From NCBI GenBank assembly GCA_009760855.2, contig WPIO01000042.1, positions 1,956,001-2,020,000 of the forward strand: a stretch of DNA of 64,000 nt, in the 5' to 3' direction. The position numbers were made by a program, and so were the translations under genes. A model generated the notes under the pieces. The model made no database searches and was not told the origin of the DNA. It was given only the letters and a program-made list of their open reading frames with translations. Position 1 is the stretch's first letter; every line of letters starts with the position of its first letter. Shown here in pieces: positions 10,766 through 20,910 of the stretch. Source of the stretch: Cristatella mucedo (taxonomy: Eukaryota > Bryozoa > Phylactolaemata > Cristatellidae).

Positions 10766-13070
10766 GAGGGATGAGCAAACTTTTTGACTCGTGGGCCACG
10801 ATGGTTTCTAAAATTTGACTGAGGGGCCGGGCCAGAATTAGAGAATGGTGAGTTTGTATGAGCTAATACAAATTAAATGTAAAAACCATTACATAAAAAC
10901 AATTGGCCTTTAACAGGCAGCAAAACACTATTGTTTTTAGTTTATTGTAAAAACTGTTTCACAAATTTATTAATTTAATAACGTAGTAATAAACTTCCCT
11001 TCAGTTTCAGTAGGAACAGTGTTGTTGGTCACCATTTTTTGCAAGTGCATCAATGTCTGGCGTCATATTTGTTGTGGTATTTCTCAAGATAGATCCGAGG
11101 TGTTGGTCAGTTAACTAGGATCTGCGACGGGCTTTGTTGATGTCCATATCGCTGAATGTCTGTTCACACACATAGGTTGAGCCAAACAACGTCAGCATCT
11201 TCTGTGCCATCCTCCGGAGGTTTGGAAACGTGGCTTTGTTAAGTGAGGCATAAAAGTCGTTCAGTTTAAGAGAGTTGAGCTTCTCCTTCAAGACAGAGTC
11301 AGACTGAAGATCTATCAGTTCCAACTGCAGCTCCTGTGGTGATGTTTCAGGGTCTTGTGACATGGGGCAGGTTGCCAGCTGAAGTGACTTTTCAATCTTT
11401 TCAAAGTCATAAAAACGACAACAGAATTCTCCTCACAGGTCGTCCAGGGGCTTGCTGTATTTCTGCTCGTTTTGGGTCGCCTTTTCCTGCATTGCTAGTG
11501 TGGGGAAATGAGTGAAACAATTGTTTACAATTTGTCTGGAGAAAAGAGTCAGCTTATATTTGAAGGCCCTAACATTTGTGGACAAGTCGTGCACAAATTG
11601 ATCTTTCCCCTGTAGCTTGGTGTCCAGCTCATTCGTGTGCGAAAATATGTCCACAGCAAACGCAAAGTCACAACGCCAGTTCTTGTCACTTAGCTCGGGA
11701 AATTCGTCTGATCTCCCCATTAACTCCAAAAATGCAGGGATCTCCTCCTTCAGCTCTAAAACTCTTTGAAAGACTTTGACAAAACTTAGCCAGCGCACAC
11801 GAGAGTGGTAAAGTAAGTCCTAGTGATATGCATCGGTTTCTTCCAGGAACGCAATAAACTGACAATGCTGATGTATCCTTGCTCGTATAAAGTTAAAAAG
11901 TTTTACGGCTGGATTCACGACATGGTTTAGCTGAAATATAGGTCTACAAAGAAATTCCTGATGAATGATGCAGTGAAGGAAAATAACGTCCTGATCAGGA
12001 TTTTCCTCTTTTACTTTTTCCTGCAGTCTTTTTAGCAGCCCAACTTTTTTCCCAGTTAAATTTGGCGATCCATCCGTAGTGACATTGGCAAGTTTACTCC
12101 AAGTTCGCTTCATTCTCTCAATGACAGCAAACACCTGGTTATACAAGTCCTCTCCCCTCGTTTTTACTTTAATGGACTCAATGGTCAAAATTTCTCAGTG
12201 ATCTCAAAACTGTCGCTAATCTCTCGGACATAAATTAGGAGCTGAGCAGTGTCTTTTAAGTCACTACTTTCACCCAGTGCTATTGAATACAACATAAAGG
12301 ACTGCGACTTTTGGTTTAATTTTCTTGCAACACTTACGTCAATCAATTCCACACTGCGAGTCACAGTTCCGCATGATAAACTGATTTTTTTCAAATTAGC
12401 CTTTGTTCTCCGGGCACAAGAGACCTGCTGTCTTAACCATGCATTCTTCTAAAATTTCGCCTTCGGAGAAAGGCTTACTGGACTTTGCCGATTTGAATGC
12501 CAGTAAACAACTTGCCTTAGTACTTTACTCTTGAATCACAGTTTGTCTGTGAAAAAAGGTTTTGCTGAGTCTGTGAAATAGCCGTCCATCTCTGAGCTGT
12601 AGCCGCCCGTTCTTGTGGAGACTGTTGACTGGCGTAGTTAGCATAGTTTGTGGCAAAATTGCGGCTGATGTTGTATTCTTTTAAAACTGTTGCAGTTTCT
12701 TGGCATATCAGGCATACAGCTGTTGATCGGACTTTAGTGAAAACAATGTTTTTTCCACTCTTTATTGAGCACTCGGCACTCACTGTTTACTTTTCTTTTC
12801 TTCATTCCGCTCATTTTTACTGAAGGGCTGAAAGTATAAAGCGAAAAAATGCAGTAGAGAGTAACCTTAATGCATCAAACTAACGGCTCAATGTCTTTCG
12901 GGTTCGCCATCTGCTGGCCAAAGCTGGGAATTACAGCTAAGTAAAATGATTCAAGTGTCTTTGTAATAAAATTCAATTTAATAATATAACATGGACGAGT
13001 TCGGCGTGCAGGATTGAAAAAAGCCCAACGGGCCGTATATGGCCCGAGGGCCGTAGTTTGCCCATGTCTG
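10766..13070 (-). mobile_element. hAT (Charlie-like) DNA transposon, decayed
   Basis: About 2.3 kb bounded by related ends. The left end reads GAGGGATGAGCAAACT and the right end, reverse complemented, reads CAGACATGGGCAAACT. GGGCC-rich subterminal sequence follows on both sides. The flanks carry an imperfect 8-bp duplication: CTCTAGAC at 10758-10765 and CTCTAAGT at 13071-13078. The first fits the NTCTAGAN target preference known for Charlie-type hATs. The interior is filled by one minus-strand transposase relic. The ends and target site agree with the class deduced from the protein, so the borders are probably correct to within a base or two. Confidence 0.8.
11115..12783 (-). pseudogene. hAT transposase relic (ZBED/GTF2IRD2-like)
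   Basis: Five minus-strand pieces follow the order of a hAT transposase. First is an N-terminal BED-type finger, 12783-12517 (VCLICQETATVLKEYN). Next is DTAQLLIYVREISDSFEITE, 12394-12185. Then the catalytic region, 12188-11820 (TTDGSPNLTGKKVGL, HCIIHQEFLC). Then 11798-11433 (RWLSFVKVFQRVLELKEEI, ELSDKNWRCDFAF). Last is the C-terminal dimerisation part, 11363-11115 (NLRRMAQKMLTLFGSTYVCEQTFSDM). The two cysteines of the finger are present, but the positions normally holding its histidines read Asn and Tyr. Several stops and frameshifts make it non-functional. Known relatives include domesticated vertebrate GTF2IRD2 and ZBED proteins. Confidence 0.85.
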
Positions 13071-13078
13071 CTCTAAGT

Positions 13079-13730
13079 CATCCTCGCACGCTCTGCTTAT
13101 TTGACAGCGACCTTCTTCTAGCTTTTTCCATCGATTGCCTTCACCTACCTCTTCTCTCTTTCGCCTCACCTTGGCTTTTGCCTCTCCTTGGCTTTGCCTT
13201 TCTCTTTTCTTGCCTTTCAACTGCAGTGCCTTTTCTTTGCTCGATACTGGCGAGTGCGCTCTTTCGAGAGCAGCCAATCGCTATCCAGGCAGTGATCAGA
13301 CTGCTCAGGGCTTTTACAAAAGCTAGACTATAATATAGACGGCAGCAATCTGGCCAACAGTTGAACAGCCATACGCGGCTAAGTTTACCTCGGTAGAAAA
13401 AACTTGAGGCGGCGGGCTCGTCTCTCGTCAACCTTTGACGTCACCGTTCTGACTAAAACATCCGCTGCATCCTCGTATGGGGTCAGTGTCTGTTAGGTGC
13501 TTCACTTGACAGGCTGGCTTCCATAGTGAATCTACTTATCGGCAGCCATAGGGAAGTTGTCCGCATTGAAAATATGACATTACATAGAAGTAAGCTCTCG
13601 GTGTAAAGTCACATGTGAAACGTGAAACCTCAAGACCCTAGACATAGATGTTAGCCTAGAATGTCTACTTCGCCTCTGCTGCTCAATCTGTCGTCCGACC
13701 TATCGTAATCGGTGGAATGCCACGACACGA
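13079..13730. other. unassigned sequence, CT-rich at the start
   Basis: 13130-13250 is pyrimidine-rich with low-complexity frames on both strands. Nothing recognisable. Confidence 0.35.
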
Positions 13731-14593
13731 CACTAGATGACACGCACGACGAGTTGGCACCTAAGGCTAAGCACACTATGTTCCTTCGCCCAGACGGCCG
13801 GTGGCTTACCATTAAACACATTAAACTTGATAGGTCTTCTAAGCTTAAGCTCTAGAAAGGATACACGCAATCAGGAATGACTGTCCATCAACAGGCATTC
13901 GAGGGCTACTGTAGATCAATCGACCATAGCAATCGGCCAAGTCTAGTTTTTTATAAAAACTGGTGAATTCCAGAAGCACAATCCAAAAGTGCTGACGTCT
14001 ACAATCAACCACCTCTTTAGCCTCTTCCAGGCTAGCTCCTTACCTAATGATCGTTGTGGTCGTCTTGCTGATCGTTTCTCTACTTGTTTGTCAATAAGAT
14101 AAACAAGATCAGAGAGTCCATCCTTAGGGTGGCAGCATCTCTAGACTCCTATCCCTAATTACCATGTAGCTCTTCAGTTTTCTACATTCAAGGCCACAAT
14201 TAACCACATCTGAAGTTCATATTGTTATTAAAGAAGACTATTAGTATTCTAGACCCTATTCTCACTACCCTAAATCTACGATGCACAGATCTGCTGCAGT
14301 CATGCATAATTAAAATTATAAATATGTCATTAACTTCGATCCAGTCTCAGCTCCGGTCTAAAAGGCTATAGTCAGGCCACTGCTCCAAACAGCAACACTA
14401 GACCCGAAGAACTTGAGCGACTTTGTCCAGTCACCCTTCTACCTTTTCTAGCAAAGACACTGGAACGAGTCGTGGCAGACCAGCTGAACCCACAAATTGA
14501 AACTTAAAACTTATCTAATCAGTTCCAGTCTGGTTTTAGAGCTAATCACTCCTCAGAGTAAAAATGCTTCGGGTTTATAACAACCTACTTATG

Positions 14594-15037
14594 TAGGGGC
14601 TCGTGGGCTCGCGATGGCGGCGCGACGAAGAGCGGAGCCCCCACGGTTGTCGGTTGTCGTACTGACGACGACGGCTGTATTGCATTATACGCAGGCAACC
14701 AGGCAACGCAAGCGTGCGAGCAGTACAGCGTACAGATGTAGCAGCCGTCGTACAAGCAGCTCCGGAACACGTGGAGAGAAGAGAAGAGAAGAGAGAGAGA
14801 GGGAGAGAGAGAGAGAGAGTCGACAGCCTTCGTACAGGCCGACGCACGGGCAGAAAGTCTCTTGCTGCAGGACTAGCGGGTCAGGCGCCCACAGCTGACC
14901 CGCTGCAATTAAATCCAGCTTAGTCAGCCGAGACTGTCCAATTGCAGCGCCCAATGAGCCCGTACGCGTGCACCCGTAGGCCAGGCGGAGCGTGTGAGTC
15001 CGGCTGTGGTGGAATGACGTGGACGTAGTCACGCCCA
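14594..15037. mobile_element. 444-bp GC-rich insert, probable non-autonomous DNA transposon
   Basis: It interrupts the L2 copy exactly between two halves of a known L2 segment. The flanks are TACTTATG (14586-14593) and TACTTAGG (15038-15045), an 8-bp duplication with one mismatch that equals the uninterrupted L2 sequence. The ends are weakly related: TAGGGGCTCGTGG, and TGGGCGTG on the reverse complement. The length, 8-bp duplication and TAGGGG start suggest a hAT-type MITE. It contains an imperfect GA tract at 14773-14819 and has no coding capacity that I recognise. Confidence 0.5.
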
Positions 15038-15218
15038 TACTTAGGAGTGCAGGCTAAGGTAGAGTCTCTTTACTGGTTTGGCTCGATTTGCCGGTAGCTT
15101 CTGATACTATCACTAAGTCCTTATCGAGCGCCTTTCATCTCGCTGGGGCATCACTGGTTCTGCACTATAGTGGTTCAGGTCCTATCGCAGTGGCAGGCTC
15201 CACAGCATTTATATTAAC

Positions 15219-15583
15219 ATAGTTCTTATGCTCCCAAAGCCTGGAACTCCCTCCCGACCTTCATCAGAACATCCCCTGACCTGACCACATTTAAAAGGAA
15301 CTAAAAAACACACCTATTTAGGACGGCATATAGTGGGTCCCTGTGATTCATCCTTGATGTGCTTATGCGTGCTGACACTGTGCATGCTGCCACTAACCAC
15401 ATTTGCATGCTGACCCTGTGCATGTCACCCCTAACCATATTATTCATTGTGTTTGTTTTTCAAGCATGATTTTACTTACCATTCAATTGCATTTCCCTTT
15501 GCAGCAAATGTAAAGCACCTAGAAAGAGATTAAGTTCTCTGAGGGCGCTTTATCAAGTGTATTATTATTATTATTACTATTAT
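15219..15583 (+). mobile_element. 3'-truncated L2 insertion with 7-bp duplication
   Basis: It starts inside the last coding block (a Y-A-P-K-A-W-N-S-L-P region read with a frameshift), continues through the 3' UTR (GTGCTTATGCGTGCTGACAC, TGTAAAGCACCTAGAAAGAG) and ends in (ATT)n. It interrupts the older L2. TATTAAC occurs on both sides (15212-15218 and 15584-15590), which is the target-site duplication. Confidence 0.75.
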
Positions 15584-15710
15584 TATTAACGGACAAAAAT
15601 CATCCGAGAACTCACTGAACTATGGTGTGGCTCAGGGTACTGTGCTTTGTCTAGTTCTTTTCACAGTTTATATACTCCCTCTAACTGATGTGATAGTGAA
15701 ACGGCAGGGC

Positions 15711-15995
15711 AAGCTAACCCAGCAGGATTATGGTTGGGAATCCTTATTCACGATCGTGCGATCGTGCAGCAGTTAATAGAAGCGGTTTTAGAAAAAGTAG
15801 GCACCCTGAGATAGGCCGGTGGTTGGGAATCGGAACGTTAGCGTTGGAGCTGGTTTAGGCTGTAGGCCACAGAACCGTCGGTGGATACCATTGCTGCTAG
15901 CGAACACTCGTAACCGTCTGCTGCAGTCGAATCAATTTTCTGCATCATGGAAACGGACTTTATATGTCAAGGTATAATAAGTGCTCTTAATTAAT
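15711..15995 (+). repeat. unnamed dispersed repeat D1, copy 1
   Basis: Similar in direct orientation to 20091-20375. Shared blocks are 'CCCTGAGATAGGC', 'GGTTGGGA', 'GTAGGCCACAGA', 'ATTGCTGCTAG', 'TCGTAACC' and 'TCTGCATCATGGA'. No coding frame and no clear tRNA boxes or inverted ends. Class unknown. Confidence 0.6.
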
Positions 15996-16898
15996 GCCGC
16001 CTTTCTGCTACTGCCGTGTACCTGCACCCATCGGTGAGGACCTACAAGCTGCTAACCGTGCTACACGCTTCGAGCTTCATCGGTACTCATCGAGCATCGG
16101 CTGGCACAAGCATCCTTGCGAAAGCTGTTTTTGTTTCCTAGTTCGCACCGGAAGCCGCACGTCACGTTTGTAATATTTGGTGTCGGCAGAGTGGAATAAT
16201 TTCTAAGAACTCCTAGCACTCGTCTTGTGCAAGTCTCGTTGCTTTTGTCCTGATTGGTGGCAGTTGAATGTGAAAGATGGAGTTGTTTGTTGGCGTGTTT
16301 AAGTTACCAACCGACAGAGGTGTTGAGTGAATGAACGATAATGTAACTGGCTCCTATGTCGAACTTAACGATTCAGAGAAATACCTTGGTGAAATTTTGC
16401 GAATATTGCTAGCATGCTTGCACAATATTAAGCAAATTGGCGAAGACTATAGTTCGGACCTTGTGTGACTTGTGAAAATATGCTGATGCTATGGATATCA
16501 CGAAGCTGACTGCTGCGGCTGCGAAACCAACAGCATCATTCAGACGTACTTGTGTGGAGAGTATAGATGCTCTGAAAGAAGAGGTACGCCAACATCTGAA
16601 GCGAACACTAGAAATACTTACGGTAAATGTCACGGCTAACTAGCAGTCAGGTGAGAGTAATTGGTAAGACTGGTATTTGGCTGGAAACCGAATTCGCTAA
16701 TGAAGGCAGCAGACTTGGACCCTCTACGATGAAAAGGGCGTTAAGGTGACCAATGTAGCACCGGTGCCGCTCATAGTTGAAACTCAGTGTGTTGAAAACG
16801 GCAAGCCCAATAGACGCCCTGAGAAGCCAAAGATTACGATTTACACTGTGGTATGGAACTGGCTGCCGTTAACGTGCAGTTGTCTGGTACCTTTGCAT
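15996..16898. other. unassigned sequence
   Basis: A 74-codon minus frame at 16633-16409 has no recognised relative. Nothing else seen. Confidence 0.35.
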
Positions 16899-17093
16899 TA
16901 AATAAATAAATAAATAAATCCTAGCTGCTTAAACAGCCTCTTTTTGTAGAGCGACAGAAGAGCCTTTATGGCTATCACACCGCCTGCAGTGGTGATAAAG
17001 GATCGCCCACCACAGGAATCGAACCCACGACCTCGGTCCCGAGGTTGTGAAAGCAACCGCCTTACCTAGTGTGCCATCACGGCTCACCAACGA
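16899..17093 (-). mobile_element. tRNA-derived SINE (family S1)
   Basis: On the minus strand the head GCCGTGATGGCACACTAGG contains an A-box-like TGGCACACTAGG. A perfect B box, GGTTCGATTCC, follows at about 17020. The body includes GGCTCTTCTGTCGCTCTAC and ends in (ATTT)n at 16899-16918. It closely resembles 58406-58592 on the plus strand. Internal pol III promoter, no coding capacity. Confidence 0.85.
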
Positions 17094-17127
17094 TTTCGAT
17101 TGCACTGTGATGGCTCTTCAGCAGCCG

Positions 17128-19125
17128 GTTATAGAGAGTATTAATAGTAATAATGCACTTGATAAAGCAACCTCAGAGAACTAAATCTCTTTCTAGGCCC
17201 TTTACCTTTGCTACAAAGAGAAACGCGATTGAACGGTGAGTAATATCATGCTTGATAAACAACTTGAATATCGTGGTTAGGGGTGACATGCACAGGGTCA
17301 GCATGCAAATGTGGTTAGTGGCAGCATGCACAGTGTCAGCACGCATAAGCACATGTAGGATGAATCGCAGAGACCCACTAAATGCTGTCCTAAATTGGTG
17401 TGTTTATAAGTTATTTTTAAATTTGGTCAAGTCAAGGGATGTTCTAACACAAGTCGGGAGGAAGCTCCAGGCTTTGGGAGCATACGAACGGAATGCATGG
17501 TCTGCAAAGGATTTGAGGTTTGTACAAGGTATTGGTATACTGTTGGATCCGGAAAAGCGGGTGGTACGATGCTTGGCCTGGTGGGGGAGTCGATCTGAGA
17601 GATACGCTGGAGCCAAAGAATGAAGTGACCTAAAAGAGAGCGACAAAACCTTGAAGTCAATCCGTTGCTTGACTTACAGCCAGTGCAGGTCGGCGAGAAG
17701 TGGTTTGATGGGGCAACTGCCACGCCCACGACAGACAAGCCTAGCTGCAGAGTTTCGCACCAGCTGCAATCGCCTGATTGCACATGCGGTTGGCCAGTAT
17801 GCATTGAGTTACAGAAGTCAAGACGGGATGTCACAAATAAATGGACCAACTTAGACATGATGTACTTAACTAAACAAGCCCGATTTTTAGCAATGTTAGG
17901 TAGCTGAAAGTTGGCCGACTTGACTGTGGAGCTGATGTGGTCGTCTAACGAGAGGTAACTTCGGAACATGACACCTAGATTTCGAGCTTATTCAGCAGGA
18001 GATATGCTGGCAGAGCCAATTTTAAGCGTCAGCCTTTGCAATTTCTGAATCACACTGGGTTTGCCCATAACTAGTAAGCTAGTTTTATCATCGTTTAGTT
18101 TGAGAAAATTTGCTGCCTTCTATGTGCGGATGTCATCAATACATGAAGCAAGTGAGTTTGGAGAATTCGAGGTGCTCGAAGGCGGGGAAGGATCAAAGCA
18201 AAGGTACAACTGAGAGTCGTCCGCATAGAAGTGAAAGCCTAGACTGTGCTTGGCAATGACATCAGCAAGAAGGAGAGTATAAACCGTGAAAAGAACTGAA
18301 CCTAGCACGGAGCCCTGAGGTACCGCATATTTCAGAGGTACCTCGAATGATCTTTGTCCATTCACGTCAATACTGTGGAGTCTCCCACTAAGAGAGGACC
18401 TGAACCATTGCAGAGCAGTGCCAGTGATGCCCAGGCGAGATGATAGGTGCTCCCGAAGAACTTTGCGATCGATAGTATCAAAAGCTGCCGACAGATCTAG
18501 CAAAACAAGCACAGACACTCTACCCATGTCTACATTTCAAAGTAAGTCGTTGTACACCCTAAGCAATGCTGACTCTGTGGAGTGATTAGCTCTAAAGCTA
18601 GACTGAAACTTACTAGCAAGGTTTAAAGTTCCGACATATGAGTTCAGCTGGTCCGCCACGACCCGTCCCTGTGTCTTTGATAGGAATGGTAAAAGGGAGA
18701 CTGGGCTGTAGTTGCTCAAGTTCTCTTGGCCGAGTGTCGCTTTCTTGAGAGGTGGCCTGACTACAGCTTTTTTGAAAGGTGCTGGGACCTTACCCGAGGC
18801 TAATAAGATATTAATGATGTTAGTTATGCATGGCAGCAGTACATCAATGCAACGTAGGAGCAGGACAGAGGGAATACCGTCCAGAGAACTTGTTGTCATC
18901 TATGATTGGGATACGAACTTCAGAACGAAATCACTAGTCACCTGCTTAAATGTAGACATTGAGGTGCAGCCAGGAATCGGGGAACAGCATTCAAGGGGGA
19001 CGTTGTCATCGCAGGGATGGACTCCCTGATCTTGTCCATGTTCTGCACAATCAATCGAGAGAAGCGATCGGCTAGATCATCGCAAGGATCATCAGGTAAG
19101 GATCTAATCCGGGAGCGGCATCTGG
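17128..19125 (-). mobile_element. L2-like LINE copy, frameshifted
   Basis: The 3' tail starts at about 17128 on the plus strand. Coding pieces on the minus strand are 18899-18537 (RT N-terminus, NYSPVSLLPFLSKTQGRVV), 18527-18120 (motif A LLDLSAAFDTIDR, motif B VPQGSVLGSVLF, motif C FYADDSQLYL), and 17969-17404 (C-terminal domain in two overlapping frames). The three catalytic motifs are intact, but at least three frameshifts break the frame. The 5' end is truncated near 19125 in the linker between endonuclease and RT. Confidence 0.85.
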
Positions 19126-20090
19126 GACACTGTGGAGCTTGTGACTATCGTGACTTTTCTTTGAGAATCAAGCTACCGTTCAAACTGTGGAGGTCTTGGT
19201 CTGCCACTTCTAAGCTAAACAAAAGCTGCTTTCTCTACAGCTCTTCCTACTACAGCTTATGTCTGCACTGCAAGTAATGTGGCTGTAGCTGCCTGCCGGA
19301 AGAGGAACTGTGTTTTGGCACCGTTCAGTGCTCTATGTCACATGCTGATGCTATACGATTATGTAGAGGACTACCTGATTGTTTCGCAAGCTCAGAGATT
19401 TAATCGTGACTAGTTTTTGCAGCCTTCCCCACTTGAGCACACTTCTATGGCTGCTGAATTGGTGTGTTGTTGAGGCAAATGCATTGGACTTTTCGTTCCG
19501 ATTCGCAGCAACTTAACTGGTTACTGCGTTTTGAAAGCCTGCCAGTGGATATATAGTTCTAAGATACATTTGACATCAGACTTAGACCCTACAGAATAAA
19601 TGAACTAAAGGCAGACAAGACTGGATTACTTGGACACGTCCGGTACTGAGCTTGATAAGACAAAGTTGCAAATGCTCGTGCTACGGTACTGGAAGGTCTT
19701 CTTCTCCCCGTGCTGATTGCATTAATCTCGATCTAGTACGAGATCTTTTCAGGTATTTATTAGGATAGCAGAACGGCTAAAGGTGCTCGCTTGTCTGATG
19801 TCTAGTGAAGTGCTGAAGACCTGAACGCATGGCAGCTAGAGAGTTCGGTAGAAGCTTTCAAGCTCGGATCGTTGGCGGGATGAAGCATCGCTGCGGATGA
19901 AGATGAAGTTACGAGCAGCCGCAGCCACAGCTTGGATTCACAGGTGACACAACAATTCTCCGTAGTAATTTGCGTTGGAGCCTGAGGAGGTAGCGATGCC
20001 AAAAGTCGATAACTACCATAGCTAGTTGTCATGTCACTTTATTTACAGACCGATGATGGCCTACATTTAAGTCGGAGGCACTGAAATGGC
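19126..20090. other. unassigned sequence
   Basis: A 76-codon minus frame at 20032-19802 is not recognised. No repeat partner seen. Confidence 0.35.
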
Positions 20091-20375
20091 GGCGGTTGCT
20101 AAACCAGCCGAATTATTGCTGAGAATAATTATTCGCGATTATCCGACTATAGGATAGCTTATGGATGAGGCCATCTGAAAAGCGGACGCCCTGAGATAGG
20201 CTGGCAGTTGGGATCACAGACGTTGGCTTGAAGCTGACTTGAGCTGCAGGCCACAGAGGCATCAGTGTACGTCATTGCTGCTAGTGAATGCTTGTAACCA
20301 TCCGCTGATGTCAAAAAGACTTGTCTGCATTATGGATACAGAATTTATTTATTAATGTATGAGCACTCTTCGTCT
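20091..20375 (+). repeat. unnamed dispersed repeat D1, copy 2
   Basis: Direct-orientation partner of 15711-15995. It begins 'GCTAAACCAGCCGAATTATT' against GCTAACCCAGCAGGATTATG in copy 1, and ends near TATGAGCACTCTT against TAATAAGTGCTCTT. Confidence 0.6.
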
Positions 20376-20499
20376 CTAGTAGTGCTCAAAGGTTCGGGCA
20401 TCACCGGTATTTTCGTTCGTCAGCTGAAACTAGCACCATTACGAGCATTGCGATTGTAGGTTGGTTCTGACCAGACGTGGAAGCTGCTCATAAGGTTTG

Positions 20500-20689
20500 C
20501 AAAATCTGCCCAATCTAGTATAATGCTACCAAAGGCACTAAACCTACTAATAATGCTACTCACTGCCTTAATTGCTCTACTGACTCAGTTGTGCTTCTGT
20601 CTCTATCTCTGTCTCTGTCTCTGTCTCTGTCTCTGTCTCTGTCTCTGTCTCTGTCTCTGTCTCTGTCTCTGTCTCTGTCTCTGTCTCTG

Positions 20690-20775
<86 letters not shown>

Positions 20776-20910
20776 AGTGTTGCATGAGGTTATCCCTTGT
20801 GGCTGCCAAATGCGTATCGAAAGTAGCTCAGGCTTTGAGCTATAGGCAAGTTTCCTTCGTAACGCCCACATCGTCTTTTTTGCCTCGTGGAGTTACAGAT
20901 GGATATATGT
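20500..20910 (+). mobile_element. LINE family B copy 3, 3' end split by microsatellite
   Basis: The left part (CTACTCACTGCCTTAATTGC then CTGACTCAGTTGTGCTTC) and right part ('GTTGCATGAGG', 'GCCAAATGCGTATCGAAAG', 'CTCGTGGAGTTACAGATGGA') match consecutive segments of 1310-1510. The pyrimidine run between them, short in copies 1 and 2, has expanded to about 180 bp here. Confidence 0.6.
20594..20774. repeat. (CTCTGT)n then (CT)n microsatellite
   Basis: About 19 hexamer units of CTCTGT are followed by about 32 CT dinucleotides. The sharp change from hexamer to dinucleotide suggests the CT tract arose first and a CTCTGT variant then spread from one side. Confidence 0.95.

Larger units (their letters stand above)
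13731..15710 (+). mobile_element. L2-like LINE copy split by two later insertions
   Basis: Plus-strand L2 coding relics are collinear with the 43.3-40.1 kb copy. The linker after the endonuclease (RPDGRWL then IKHIKLDRSSK) lies at about 13790-13850, and the RT N-terminus reaches LRVYNNLL at about 14590. After a 444-bp insertion the frame resumes at about 15046 with the motif A region (degraded) and the SGRLHSIYIN part. After a 365-bp insertion it resumes at 15591 with GQKSSEN and motif B (GVAQGTVL), ending near 15710. There are many stops. The outer copy is therefore older than both inserts. Confidence 0.75.

Noticed and set aside
17252-17907. Plus-strand genes at 17.2-17.9 kb, 40.6-41.2 kb and 41.8-42.6 kb
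   Set aside because: Antisense frames of L2 coding sequence, recurring at the same place in each copy.
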